This document shows positions 9,656 to 18,248 of a stretch of 64,000 nucleotides of DNA, piece by piece. The notes under the pieces were generated by a model, which worked only from the letters and a program-made list of their open reading frames with translations, had not been told where the DNA came from and did not search any database. Both the position numbers and the translations under genes were made by a program. Source of the stretch: JACKNG01 sp040220855 (GTDB lineage: Bacteria; Pseudomonadota; Gammaproteobacteria; Ga0077536); contig JAVJVZ010000036.1 in the NCBI GenBank assembly GCA_040220855.1, positions 72,102-136,101 of the forward strand, read 5' to 3'. Every line of letters starts with the position of its first letter. Position 1 is the first letter of the stretch.

Positions 9656-10120
9656 CTAGAGCTTACCGGCCGCGGGTGGGTCGGTCATGCCGCTGCGCGC
9701 CTTACCGGCGGCGACGGCGTCGGCCACCTCGGGGGGCATGTAGTTCTCGTCGTGCTTGGCCAGCACTTCGTTGGCGACGAATACGCCGGTGTCGTTGAGC
9801 TGCCCGTTGGCGACGATACCCTGACCCTCGCGGAACAGGTCGGGCAGGATGCCCTCGTAGTACACCACCCGCTCGTGGGCATAATCGGTGACGGTGAAAA
9901 AGACCCCGAGCCCCTGCGGCTGGCGCAGGATGCTGCCGTCGACGACCATGCCGCCGAGGCGGAACGGGCGATTGCCCGGCGCCGCGCCTTCGGCGACCTC
10001 GGTCGGACTGTAGAAGTACATCAGGTTCTTCTGGAAGGCGGTCAGGATCAGCGCGGCCGCGATGCCGAGCCCGGCTACGCTGAGGCAGATGATGAGCAGT
10101 CGTTTACGCCGTGGCGTCAT
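9656..10120 (-). CDS. ccmE: Haem chaperone CcmE
   Basis: 154 residues. A basic cytoplasmic tail (TPRRKR) and one membrane helix (residues 8-27) are followed by the OB-fold domain and the haem-binding HXXXY motif in AKHDENYMP, with His123 as the covalent haem attachment residue and Tyr127 as axial ligand. CcmE accepts haem from the CcmABCD complex and delivers it to CcmF. The start at 10120 overlaps the end of ccmD. Confidence 0.94.
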   Translation of the reverse strand: MTPRRKRLLIICLSVAGLGIAAALILTAFQKNLMYFYSPTEVAEGAAPGNRPFRLGGMVVDGSILRQPQGLGVFFTVTDYAHERVVYYEGILPDLFREGQGIVANGQLNDTGVFVANEVLAKHDENYMPPEVADAVAAGKARSGMTDPPAAGKL

Positions 10121-10274
10121 CGTCGTCTCCGTCGAGGTCGCGCGCGAGTTCGCGCAACACCGCACGTTCCGCGCGGTGCGCGAGCAGTGCGTTGGTACCG
10201 AGCACCAGCGCGGCAATGCCGTAGGCACTCCACACGTAGCCACCGTAGCCGCCCATGGCGAGGAACTCAGCCAT
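10104..10274 (-). CDS. ccmD: Haem exporter accessory protein CcmD
   Basis: 56 residues. Short single-helix membrane protein with the typical N-terminal MAEFLAMGGYGGYVWSAYG and an acidic, charged C-terminal tail after the helix. CcmD holds CcmE on the CcmABC complex and allows release of haem-loaded CcmE. The ATG at 10274 lies inside the last codons of ccmC (8-base overlap), and the gene overlaps ccmE by 17 bases. Confidence 0.9.
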   Translation of the reverse strand: MAEFLAMGGYGGYVWSAYGIAALVLGTNALLAHRAERAVLRELARDLDGDDDDATA

Positions 10275-11022
10275 GGGCATTGCCACGGGCGCCGCCGACG
10301 AGTTCGCGTACCCAGCTGGTGTTGCGATCGTAGGCAAGGATACCGCTGCGCACGCGCGCGAGCACGGCGGCGAGGTAGAACGTGGTGAAGGCGATAGCCA
10401 TGACGAGCAGCGGGATCAGCATGTCGACGTGGATGGAAGGGGCGTCGAACTTGGTCACCGTCGGGCCCTGGTGCAGGGTGCTCCACCATTCCACCGAGTA
10501 ATGGATGATGGGGATGTTGACGACGCCGATCAATGTCAGCACGGCGGCAGCACGCGCAGCGGTGCGGCGGTCTTCGATGGCGTTGTCGAGCGCCATGATG
10601 CCGAGGTAGAGGAACAGCAGGATCAGCTCGGAGGTGAGACGCGCGTCCCACACCCACCAGGTGCCCCACATCGGCTTGCCCCAGATGGCGCCGGTAACGA
10701 GGGCGAGGAAAGTGAACGAAGCACCGAGCGGTGCGCTCGCGCGCAGCCAGATCTCGGCCAGCTTGATACGCCATATGAGTGCCACTGCGCCGGCGCCTGC
10801 CATGCACATGTAGACGAACAGCGACATCCACGCACTCGGTACGTGGATGTAGATGATGCGGAAGCTGTCACCCTGCTGGTAATCGGCCGGCGCGGTGACC
10901 AGGCCACCGTACAGACCCCAGGCCATGAGCACCGCGGTGACCAGCGCGAGCACGCTGCTCCAGCGCGTGCTCAGGCGGTAGAAGTGCATCAGTGATGCAT
11001 ACTTGTGCAGGAAGGTGAACAT
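10267..11022 (-). CDS. ccmC: Haem export permease CcmC
   Basis: 251 residues, about six membrane helices. The tryptophan-rich haem-handling motif reads WGTWWVWDARLTSELILLF, with flanking conserved histidines (IIYIHVPSAW and IIHYSVEWW). CcmC attaches haem to CcmE on the periplasmic face. The start at 11022 overlaps the ccmB stop by one base (TGATG). The unusually long upstream open frame was rejected because it runs through ccmB. Confidence 0.94.
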   Translation of the reverse strand: MFTFLHKYASLMHFYRLSTRWSSVLALVTAVLMAWGLYGGLVTAPADYQQGDSFRIIYIHVPSAWMSLFVYMCMAGAGAVALIWRIKLAEIWLRASAPLGASFTFLALVTGAIWGKPMWGTWWVWDARLTSELILLFLYLGIMALDNAIEDRRTAARAAAVLTLIGVVNIPIIHYSVEWWSTLHQGPTVTKFDAPSIHVDMLIPLLVMAIAFTTFYLAAVLARVRSGILAYDRNTSWVRELVGGARGNAHG

Positions 11023-11696
11023 CAACCCATGCGGATCCGGAGCGCGGCCGCGGTGGCCCAGGGCGTCAACGTGATGGCGAGCACCAGCAGCCCGGCGAGG
11101 AAATAGAGCTCGGCCGCCGCGCCGAGCCCGAGCGCCGCGTTGGCGGTCGCCGCCGCGCCGAAAATGAGCAGCGGAATGTACAACGGCAGGATCAACATTG
11201 CCAGCAACATGCCGCCTCCGCGCAGCCCCACCGTGAGGGCGCTGACGGCAGTGCCGACGAGGCTCATCGAAGCACTGCCGAGCGCGAGGCTCGCGAGCAG
11301 TATGACCAGCGTCTGCGCGCCGAGTTCGAGGGCCAGCGCGAGCGGTACCGCGAGCAGCAGGATGGGCAACCCGGAGAGCAGCCAGTGTGCCGCGGCCTTC
11401 GCCAGCGCAACCACGGCCAGCGGGGCGCCGGAGAGCACCACCAGTTCGAGAGAACCATCGGCATAGTCGTTGCGGAACAGCGTATCGAGCGAGAGGCTCG
11501 CGGCAAGCAGGGCAGCGACCCACACCACGCCGCCGGCGACGGCAGCGAGCAGCGTCGGGTCGGGGCCGAGCGCGAAGGGGTAGAGCACGACCGCCAGCAC
11601 GAAGAAGATCAGTGGGTACAAGGCCTCGCTCTGGCTGCGCGCGGCGCGCCGCAGTTCGCGCCGCACCACCGCGGAGAAGACCCGGGCGACGGTCAT
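11022..11696 (-). CDS. ccmB: Haem exporter permease CcmB
   Basis: 224 residues, six predicted helices, with the family N terminus (VVRRELRRAARSQSEALYPLIFF) and the conserved LVVLSGAPL segment near residue 85. CcmB is the membrane subunit of the CcmAB ABC complex that drives release of haem-loaded CcmE. It is coupled to ccmA by a 4-base overlap and to ccmC by one base. Confidence 0.93.
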   Translation of the reverse strand: MTVARVFSAVVRRELRRAARSQSEALYPLIFFVLAVVLYPFALGPDPTLLAAVAGGVVWVAALLAASLSLDTLFRNDYADGSLELVVLSGAPLAVVALAKAAAHWLLSGLPILLLAVPLALALELGAQTLVILLASLALGSASMSLVGTAVSALTVGLRGGGMLLAMLILPLYIPLLIFGAAATANAALGLGAAAELYFLAGLLVLAITLTPWATAAALRIRMG

Positions 11697-12328
11697 GGCG
11701 TGGTCCCGCCGAGCTCGACCAGGGTCAGCGGGTGACGGCTCTCGAAATGCTGGTGGGTGGCGATGAGCACCGTGCCGCCCTCATCGAGGTGTTCGTCGAT
11801 GAGCGCGGTCAGCAGGCCGCGCGTGGCAAGGTCGAGCGCGGTGAACGGCTCGTCGAGCATCCACAGTGGGCAGTCGAACAGGGCCAGCCGGGCGAGCGCG
11901 ACGCGCTGGCGCTGGCCGGCCGAGAGCTGGCGCACCGGGCGCGCGGCGAAGCGGCGCGCATCGAGACGGGCCAGTGCGGCGTCGATGGTGGCGCGCCGCG
12001 GCGCGCGCGCGAGCGCGAGCTGGAAGGCGAGGTTCTCGCGCGCGTCGAGCTCACCGGACAGCCCGCTGAGATGGCCGACGTAGGCGAGCTCGGCCTGGAA
12101 CGCCGGGTTGCCGGCGACGGCTGCGCCGCGCCACGCGACCGTGCCGGCGGCCGGCGGCACCAGACCGGCGAGCGTGCGCATGAGGCTGGTCTTGCCGCTG
12201 CCGTTGGCGCCGCCGAGCTGGACCAGGGCACCGGCCGCGGCGTCGAAGCCGAGTCCGCTGACGAGAGGGCGGGCGCCGCGCTCGACACGGAGATCGCGGA
12301 CTTCGAGACACGCGCTGCCGGCGGTCAC
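11693..12328 (-). CDS. ccmA: Haem exporter ATP-binding subunit CcmA
   Basis: 211 residues, ABC-type ATPase. Walker A is GGANGSGKTS (residues 39-48), the signature is LSAGQRQRVALARL, Walker B is LWMLDEPFTALD, and the H-loop is in IATHQHF. First gene of the ccmABCDEFGHI operon. The start is GTG (GTG ACC GCC). About 135 bp separate it from the next gene upstream, where the operon promoter should lie, although no convincing promoter hexamers were found. Confidence 0.93.
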   Translation of the reverse strand: MTAGSACLEVRDLRVERGARPLVSGLGFDAAAGALVQLGGANGSGKTSLMRTLAGLVPPAAGTVAWRGAAVAGNPAFQAELAYVGHLSGLSGELDARENLAFQLALARAPRRATIDAALARLDARRFAARPVRQLSAGQRQRVALARLALFDCPLWMLDEPFTALDLATRGLLTALIDEHLDEGGTVLIATHQHFESRHPLTLVELGGTTP

Positions 12329-12464
12329 GGGTGGGCGGTCCTGCTGTCCTGGTGTTTGCGGGCGAGTCGTTCGGGGCGTGGTGGGCGGGGCGCGTGCGGC
12401 TGGCGCAGGGGCGACGGTCCGCGGGCGTGCTGCGGCGGCCCTGGCTCAGCGTGCAGTCTGGCGC

Positions 12465-12887
12465 CTACTCGATGCGGAACTTGCCACCGCCGAGGCCGCC
12501 ACCTGGCAGTCCGCCGGCGCCCGGCATGCCGGGCGCGGCGCCCTGGCCTGGCACCACGATGCGCGAGGCTTCCTCGCGCGCCATCTCGCGAGCACGCTCG
12601 TTGAGCCGCTCGATGGCGCCGCGCACACCCTCCGGGAACTGCTCGAAGGCTTCCGCCAGGGTCGCGGCCTCGAGCGGGAACTGCACCGGGATGGGGCCCA
12701 TCTGGGTCATCAGGGTGGTATCGCCGATGAAACGCTGCGGGCGCGCAGGGTCGTCGTTGCCGTCGGTCGTGATGGGTACCAGGCGGCGCACGGTGGCGGC
12801 GTGCAGGTCGGTGATGGTCTCCTCCCGGTAGAGGTTGTCGGTGTCGACCGTAAAGGAATCGAGGCCGGTGGCGTCGGGTTCGGCCAT
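12465..12887 (-). CDS. Conserved protein of unknown function
   Basis: 140 residues; not assigned to a named family here. The N-terminal half has strands and short conserved-looking runs (DNLYREETITDLHAATVRRLVPI, RPQRFIGDTTLMTQMGP) and the middle a charged helix (AIERLNERAREMAREEASRIV). The tail is Gly/Pro-rich (about residues 110-135) and ends in KFRIE. No signal peptide or membrane segment. The ATG at 12887 is preferred to a further upstream one because it gives a compact protein. It has the same orientation as ccmA but is 135 bp upstream, so a shared transcript is possible but not shown. Confidence 0.6.
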   Translation of the reverse strand: MAEPDATGLDSFTVDTDNLYREETITDLHAATVRRLVPITTDGNDDPARPQRFIGDTTLMTQMGPIPVQFPLEAATLAEAFEQFPEGVRGAIERLNERAREMAREEASRIVVPGQGAAPGMPGAGGLPGGGLGGGKFRIE

Positions 12888-13098
12888 GCTGGGTCTCCGC
12901 GGATTCAAGCTTGGCCGCATGGTAACAGATCGACCCGCCGCGACGCGTTGCTGCACGGCCACGCCGCGCCGGTAAAGCTGCGCCCGGGGCGACCGCTAAA
13001 CAGGGCATGCACGACGCATGAGCGGCCGCCTGCAGCGCCCGCGTGCCGCGTGCCCGCGGCACGCAAACCGCTTAACGAATGCGTGACAACTCCCTGTG

Positions 13099-13104
13099 TA
13101 GAAT
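13099..13104 (+). promoter_or_regulatory. Possible -10 element upstream of the polysaccharide locus
   Basis: TAGAAT matches the sigma-70 -10 consensus at five of six positions and lies 21 bases before the first epimerase ATG. A GTGACA hexamer precedes it but is only 10 bases away, too close for a normal -35, so the promoter call is weak. Confidence 0.3.
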
Positions 13105-13125
13105 AGCGCGACTCCACACCCGCTC

Positions 13126-14145
13126 ATGACAGTCATGAAGATCCTGGTTACCGGCGCGGCCGGGTTCATCGGCGCGCGCCTGACCGAGAAGCTGCTCGAG
13201 CGCGGCGACGAGGTAATCGGCGTCGACAACCTCAACGATTACTACGAGGTGTCCCTCAAGGAGGCGCGGCTGGCGCGCTTCGCGGCGCACCCTGCGTTCA
13301 CCTTCCACAAGCTCGATATCGAGGACCGCGACGGCATGGCGGCGCTGTTCGCGCGCACGCGCCCGGCGCGCGTCGTGCATCTCGCTGCGCAGGCCGGCGT
13401 GCGCTATTCGCTGGAGAATCCGCACGCCTACATCGATGCCAACATCGTCGGCACCATGAACGTGCTCGAGGGCTGCCGCCACAATGGCGTCGAGCACCTC
13501 GTCTACGCGTCGTCGAGCTCGGTCTACGGCGCCAACACGCGCATGCCGTTCTCGGTGCACGACAACGTCGACCACCCGGTCTCGCTCTACGCCGCGACGA
13601 AGAAAGCCAACGAGCTGATGGCCCACACCTACAGCCACCTGTACGGATTGCCGGCGACCGGCCTGCGCTTCTTCACCGTGTACGGCCCCTGGGGCCGGCC
13701 GGACATGTCGCTGTTCCTGTTCACCCGCAAGATTCTCGCCGGTGAAGCAATCGACGTGTTCAATTTCGGCAACCATCGCCGCGACTTCACCTACGTCGAT
13801 GACATCGTCGGCGGCGTCATCGGCTGCCTCGATACCGTCGCCACCGCCAACCCGGCGTGGAGCAGCGACGAACCGGACCCGGGCACTGCGAAGGCCCCGC
13901 ACCGCATCTACAACATCGGCAACAACTCGCCGGTCGAGCTGATGGACTTCATCGCTGCGCTCGAGGAGTGCCTCGGCATGGAAGCGAAGAAGAACCTGCT
14001 GCCGCTGCAACCCGGCGACGTGCCCGACACCTATGCCGACGTCAGCGCGCTGGTCGAGGACATCGGCTACCGCCCCGGCACCCCGATCAAGACCGGCATC
14101 GCCAACTTCGTCGCCTGGTACAAGGAGTATTACGACATCCCATGA
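13126..14145 (+). CDS. UDP-glucuronate 4-epimerase (CapI/LspL type)
   Basis: 339 residues, extended short-chain dehydrogenase. The NAD-binding motif is GAAGFIG, followed by VDNLNDYYEVSLKEARL, which is characteristic of UDP-glucuronate epimerases, and the catalytic YxxxK in SLYAATKKANE. It should interconvert UDP-GlcA and UDP-GalA in the cytoplasm, consistent with the UDP-glucose dehydrogenase two genes on. A second in-frame ATG at 13135 (MKILVTG) is an equally good start; neither has a clear ribosome site. The stop overlaps the next start (ATGA). First gene of the polysaccharide locus. Confidence 0.85.
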   Translation: MTVMKILVTGAAGFIGARLTEKLLERGDEVIGVDNLNDYYEVSLKEARLARFAAHPAFTFHKLDIEDRDGMAALFARTRPARVVHLAAQAGVRYSLENPHAYIDANIVGTMNVLEGCRHNGVEHLVYASSSSVYGANTRMPFSVHDNVDHPVSLYAATKKANELMAHTYSHLYGLPATGLRFFTVYGPWGRPDMSLFLFTRKILAGEAIDVFNFGNHRRDFTYVDDIVGGVIGCLDTVATANPAWSSDEPDPGTAKAPHRIYNIGNNSPVELMDFIAALEECLGMEAKKNLLPLQPGDVPDTYADVSALVEDIGYRPGTPIKTGIANFVAWYKEYYDIP

Positions 14146-15431
14146 GCACGCACAGCAGAAAGGTGGCCGTGATCGGACTCGGCTACGTCGGGCTGCCGGT
14201 GGCGGTCGCGTTCGGGCGGCAAATGCGCACCATTGGCTTCGACATCAACCAGGCGCGTATCGCCGAACTCGTTGCAGGCCACGACAGCACGCTCGAAGTG
14301 GAGGACGACGAACTCAGCGCCAGCGACATCCAGTTCACCGCCGACCCGGCCGACCTGCGTGCGGCGGATTTCCACATCGTCGCCGTGCCGACGCCGATCG
14401 ACCACGCCAAGCGTCCCGACCTGACGCCCGTGCTGCGTGCCTCGGAGACGCTCGGCAAGCAGATCAAGCCGGGCGACATCGTCGTCTACGAGTCCACTGT
14501 CTATCCCGGTGCGACGGAGGAGGACTGCGTGCCCGTGCTCGAGCGCATGTCGGGGCTCACCTGCGGCAAGGACTTCTTCGTCGGCTATTCACCCGAGCGC
14601 ATCAACCCGGGTGACAAGGAGCACACCTTCACCAAGATCACCAAGGTGGTATCGGGGCAGACACCGGAGATTCTCGACATCGTCGCCGATGTCTATGCGA
14701 GCGTGGTCACCGCCGGCGTGCACCGGGCGGCGACGATCAAGGTCGCCGAGGCGGCCAAGGTGATCGAGAATACCCAGCGCGATCTCAACATCGCGCTGAT
14801 GAACGAACTCTCGTTGATCTTCGATCGCATGGACATCGACACCCGTGACGTGCTCGCCGCAGCGGGCACCAAGTGGAACTTCCTCAAGTTCGACCCGGGT
14901 CTCGTCGGTGGTCACTGCATCGGCGTCGATCCCTACTACCTCACGCACAAGGCGGCGACGCTGGGCTACATCCCGCAGGTCATCCTCGCCGGGCGCAGCA
15001 TCAACGACGACATGGGCCGTTTCGTCGCCCAGCAGGCCATTCGCGACCTGATTGCGCAGGGCGAGGTGGTCAAGGGCGCCACCGTGACCGTGCTCGGCTT
15101 CACGTTCAAGGAAGACGTGCCGGATCTCCGCAACACGCGTGTCATCGATATCGTCGAAGAGCTGCGGAGCTACGACGTCAACGTCCAGATCCACGACCCG
15201 TATGCCAGCTCGCACGAGGCCGAAGAGGAGTACGGCGTCAGGCTGACGCCCCTGGAGGCGCTGGCACCGGCACGCGTGGTGATCCTTGCCGTGCCGCATC
15301 GCGAGTACCTCGCCCAGGGCTGGCAGACGGTCACCGCGCGGCTCGCTGGCGGCAGGGGCGCGGTGCTCGACGTCAAGGCGCGGCTCGACCGCGACAGCGT
15401 GCCGGCCGGCGTGACATTGTGGAGGCTGTAA
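14142..15431 (+). CDS. tviB: UDP-N-acetylhexosamine 6-dehydrogenase (TviB/WbpO family)
   Basis: 429 residues. The UDP-sugar dehydrogenase fold is clear: dinucleotide motif GLGYVGLPVA at the N terminus, YESTVYPGATEE, SPERINPGD, and the catalytic-cysteine loop GGHCIGVDPYYL. The GHCIGVDPYYL form, rather than GSCFPKD, places it with TviB/WbpO enzymes that oxidise UDP-GlcNAc or UDP-GalNAc to the uronic acid. The product may be the substrate of the WbpE-like aminotransferase downstream or of the AsnB-type amidotransferases. Start coupled to the epimerase by ATGA; next gene begins 4 bases after its stop. Confidence 0.88.
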   Translation: MSTHSRKVAVIGLGYVGLPVAVAFGRQMRTIGFDINQARIAELVAGHDSTLEVEDDELSASDIQFTADPADLRAADFHIVAVPTPIDHAKRPDLTPVLRASETLGKQIKPGDIVVYESTVYPGATEEDCVPVLERMSGLTCGKDFFVGYSPERINPGDKEHTFTKITKVVSGQTPEILDIVADVYASVVTAGVHRAATIKVAEAAKVIENTQRDLNIALMNELSLIFDRMDIDTRDVLAAAGTKWNFLKFDPGLVGGHCIGVDPYYLTHKAATLGYIPQVILAGRSINDDMGRFVAQQAIRDLIAQGEVVKGATVTVLGFTFKEDVPDLRNTRVIDIVEELRSYDVNVQIHDPYASSHEAEEEYGVRLTPLEALAPARVVILAVPHREYLAQGWQTVTARLAGGRGAVLDVKARLDRDSVPAGVTLWRL

Positions 15432-15435
15432 GCGC

Positions 15436-16740
15436 ATGAACGTCGTCATGATAGGGACCGGCTACGTCGGCCTGGTCTCCGGTACCTGCTTCGCCGAGTT
15501 CGGTGCCGACGTCACCTGCGTCGATGTCGATGCCGGCAAGATCGAGCGCCTCGAACGCGGTGAGATCCCGATCTACGAGCCGGGCCTCGACCGGCTGGTG
15601 GCATCCAACGTCGCCGGCGGCCGGCTCAAGTTCACCACCGAGCTCGCTGCCGCAGTAGGCGACGCCGATCTCGTCTTCATTGCCGTCGGCACGCCGACCC
15701 GGCGCGGCGAAGGCTTCGCCGACTTGAGCTACGTCTACGAGGCCGCGCGGCAGGTTGCCGCGCATCTCTCCGGGTATACCGTCATCGTCGACAAGTCGAC
15801 GGTGCCGGTCGGCACCGCGCGCAACGTCGAGCGCATCGTGCGCGAGCACAACCCGCAGGCCGACTTCGATGTCGCCTCGAACCCCGAGTTCCTGCGCGAG
15901 GGGGCGGCGATCACCGATTTCATGCGCCCGGATCGCGTCGTGCTCGGCGTCGAGAGCGAGCGCGCCGAGCGCCTGCTGCGCGAACTGTATCGCCCGCTCA
16001 ACCTGCGCGAGACTCCCATCCTGGTCACCGGGCTCGAGAGCGCGGAGCTCATCAAGTACGCGGCAAACGCCTTTCTCGCCACCAAGATCAGTTTCATCAA
16101 CGAGATGTCCGCGCTGTGCGAGGCGGTCGGAGCGGACGTCCACGCCGTCGCCAAGGGTATCGGCATGGACGGGCGTATCGGCTCGAAATTCCTGCACCCG
16201 GGTCCCGGTTACGGTGGCTCGTGCTTCCCCAAGGACACGCAGGCGCTGGTACGCATCGCGCAGGAGCACGGCACCAGCTCGCGCATCGTGGAGGCGGTGA
16301 TCGAGGTCAACGCCGCGCAGAAGGCGCGCATGATCAAGAAGATTCGCTCCGCCCTCGGCGGCTCCGAGGCGGGGCGCACGATTGGTGTGCTGGGCCTCAC
16401 CTTCAAGCCCGAGACGGACGACATGCGGGACAGTCCGGCCTTATCCATCCTGCCGCCGCTGGTGGAGAAGGGGGCGCGGATCCGCGCCCACGATCCGCAG
16501 GGGATGCACGAGGCGCGCGCGCTTCTGCCGGCCGAGGTCGAACTCTGCGACGACATGCACGCGGTGTGGCGCGACGCCGATGCGCTGGTCGTGCTCACGG
16601 AATGGAACGTCTACCGCGGACTCGATCTCGAACGTGTGCGCCGCGAGATGCGTGGCGGCGCCTTCATCGACCTGCGCAACATCTACGAGCGCGGTCCGCT
16701 GGAGGCGCTCGGTTTCGAGTACCATTGCGTCGGCCGCTGA
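15436..16740 (+). CDS. ugd: UDP-glucose 6-dehydrogenase
   Basis: 434 residues with GTGYVGLVSG at the N terminus, VDKSTVPVGTA, ASNPEFLREG and the catalytic loop PGYGGSCFPKDTQAL (Cys263). It makes UDP-glucuronate, which the epimerase at the head of the operon can turn into UDP-galacturonate. GGAGG lies 11 bases before the ATG. The gene ends at a strong GC hairpin, which may close the first transcription unit. GalU at the far end of the locus would supply UDP-glucose. Confidence 0.93.
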   Translation: MNVVMIGTGYVGLVSGTCFAEFGADVTCVDVDAGKIERLERGEIPIYEPGLDRLVASNVAGGRLKFTTELAAAVGDADLVFIAVGTPTRRGEGFADLSYVYEAARQVAAHLSGYTVIVDKSTVPVGTARNVERIVREHNPQADFDVASNPEFLREGAAITDFMRPDRVVLGVESERAERLLRELYRPLNLRETPILVTGLESAELIKYAANAFLATKISFINEMSALCEAVGADVHAVAKGIGMDGRIGSKFLHPGPGYGGSCFPKDTQALVRIAQEHGTSSRIVEAVIEVNAAQKARMIKKIRSALGGSEAGRTIGVLGLTFKPETDDMRDSPALSILPPLVEKGARIRAHDPQGMHEARALLPAEVELCDDMHAVWRDADALVVLTEWNVYRGLDLERVRREMRGGAFIDLRNIYERGPLEALGFEYHCVGR

Positions 16741-16755
16741 GCGTCTGAGCACCGA

Positions 16756-16780
16756 CGCCCGGCGCATCGCGCGCCGGGCG
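16756..16780. terminator. Strong GC hairpin after ugd
   Basis: Perfect 10-bp inverted repeat (CGCCCGGCGC, loop ATCGC, GCGCCGGGCG) placed 15 bases after the ugd stop. No T-run follows, so termination efficiency is uncertain. Confidence 0.5.
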
Positions 16781-16864
16781 CGCCGCGGCTGACGGTCGAA
16801 CGACGACGCCGCGGCGGGCACGGCGATACGCGGTGACTTGATCCCGATCGCCGAGCCCGACCCG

Positions 16865-18241
16865 ATGCTGTTCCCGTCGCAGGTCTTCCTGCTGCTGTTC
16901 CTGCCGCTGACGCTGCTTGCCTTCCATGCCTGCGCGAGCAGCGTGACGGCGCGCACTACGCTGCTCGCGCTCGCCTCGTTCGCGTTCTACGGCTACTGGG
17001 ACGTGCGCTTCCTGCCCTTGCTGCTCGTCACCATTGGCGTCAACTGGGCGATCGGCCGCGCCTGGCGCGCGACCCGGCGCGATGTGCTCATCGTCGCCGG
17101 CGTGGTGTTCAACCTCGGCCTGCTGGCCTTCTTCAAGTACACCAACTTCTTCCTCGAATCACTGCTCACACTGGTCGGCGTTCCGTTCGCGCCGTGGACC
17201 ATCATCCTGCCGCTCGGCATCAGCTTCTTCACCTTCCAGCAGGTTTCCTACATCGTCGATCTGCGTCGCCACGACATGGCTCCGTACGGACTCGTCCGCT
17301 ACGCGGCCTACGTGAGCTTCTTTCCGCAGCTCATCGCCGGGCCCATCGTGCGCCACAACGAGCTCATTCCACAGTTCGACCATGCCTTTTCCGGTCGTAC
17401 CGATCCCGAGTGCATCGCGCGCGGCGCGGTGCTGCTCATCCTCGGTCTCGCCAAGAAGGTCTTCCTCGCCGACGAGATTGCACCGATCGCCGACGCCGGC
17501 TTCGCCGCCGCCGCTGATGGCGGCGTACCTGGGGCCTTCGCCGCCTGGCAGGGCGTGCTCGCCTACGGTCTGCAGATCTACTTCGATTTCTCGAGCTATT
17601 CCGACATGGCGATGGGGCTCGCTGGCCTGTTCGGCCTCGATCTCCCGCTCAACTTCGACAAGCCCTACCGCGCGCTGACCGTCCGCGAGTACTGGCGCCG
17701 CTGGCACATGACGCTGTCCCGTTTCATCCGCGACTACCTCTATATCCCGCTCGGTGGCAGCCGCACCGGACCGCTCCGCACCTACGTCGTCGTGGTGGTG
17801 ACGATGACGCTGTGTGGCCTGTGGCACGGTGCGGGCTGGACGTTCGTCCTGTGGGGCACGCTGCACGGCTGCGCAGTTGCCTGGAACCGCTTGTGGGAGC
17901 GCCACGGGCGGGCCCTGCCGCTGCCGCTCGCATGGCTGCTGACCATGGTCTTCCTGCAGATCGGCTGGGCCTTCTTCCGCGCCGACGATCTCGCCATGAC
18001 CCTGCGCATGCTCGAAGGCATGTTCCTGCCGGCCGGCTGGGGCACGTTCGACGACGACGCCTGGTTAGCGATCGGCATCGGCAGCGTGCTCTCTCTCGCC
18101 TTCGCGAGCAACGTCGAACTCTCGCGTGGTCGACTGCCATACGGCCGCGTCACGTTACCGCTGGTCGCGCTGCTGCTGGTCGCCGTGCTGATGCGCGTGG
18201 GGCAGGGCCGTGCGCTCGAATTCATCTACTTCCAGTTCTGA
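16865..18241 (+). CDS. MBOAT-family O-acyltransferase (AlgI-like)
   Basis: 458 residues and about ten membrane helices. Typical of alginate-type MBOAT proteins: MLFPSQVFLLLFLPLTLL at the start, SFAFYGYWDVRF, LPLGISFFTFQQVSYIVD, GLQIYFDFSSYSDMAMGLA, REYWRRWHMTLSRFIRDYLYIPLGGSR and the catalytic His in CGLWHGAGWTFVLWG. It should move an acetyl (or acyl) group across the inner membrane for O-acylation of the polysaccharide. The start at the ATG of MLFPSQ is chosen because it opens the first helix; an upstream TTG is possible. The next gene, an SGNH-like protein, follows after 7 bases and is the probable partner. Confidence 0.9.
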   Translation: MLFPSQVFLLLFLPLTLLAFHACASSVTARTTLLALASFAFYGYWDVRFLPLLLVTIGVNWAIGRAWRATRRDVLIVAGVVFNLGLLAFFKYTNFFLESLLTLVGVPFAPWTIILPLGISFFTFQQVSYIVDLRRHDMAPYGLVRYAAYVSFFPQLIAGPIVRHNELIPQFDHAFSGRTDPECIARGAVLLILGLAKKVFLADEIAPIADAGFAAAADGGVPGAFAAWQGVLAYGLQIYFDFSSYSDMAMGLAGLFGLDLPLNFDKPYRALTVREYWRRWHMTLSRFIRDYLYIPLGGSRTGPLRTYVVVVVTMTLCGLWHGAGWTFVLWGTLHGCAVAWNRLWERHGRALPLPLAWLLTMVFLQIGWAFFRADDLAMTLRMLEGMFLPAGWGTFDDDAWLAIGIGSVLSLAFASNVELSRGRLPYGRVTLPLVALLLVAVLMRVGQGRALEFIYFQF

Positions 18242-18248
18242 GGCGGTG

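Noticed and set aside
7725..9659. A very long plus-strand open frame opposite ccmF
   Set aside because: Its translation is low-complexity and rich in Arg, Glu, Gln and His, as expected from the complement of a GC-rich gene. The minus strand encodes a textbook CcmF.
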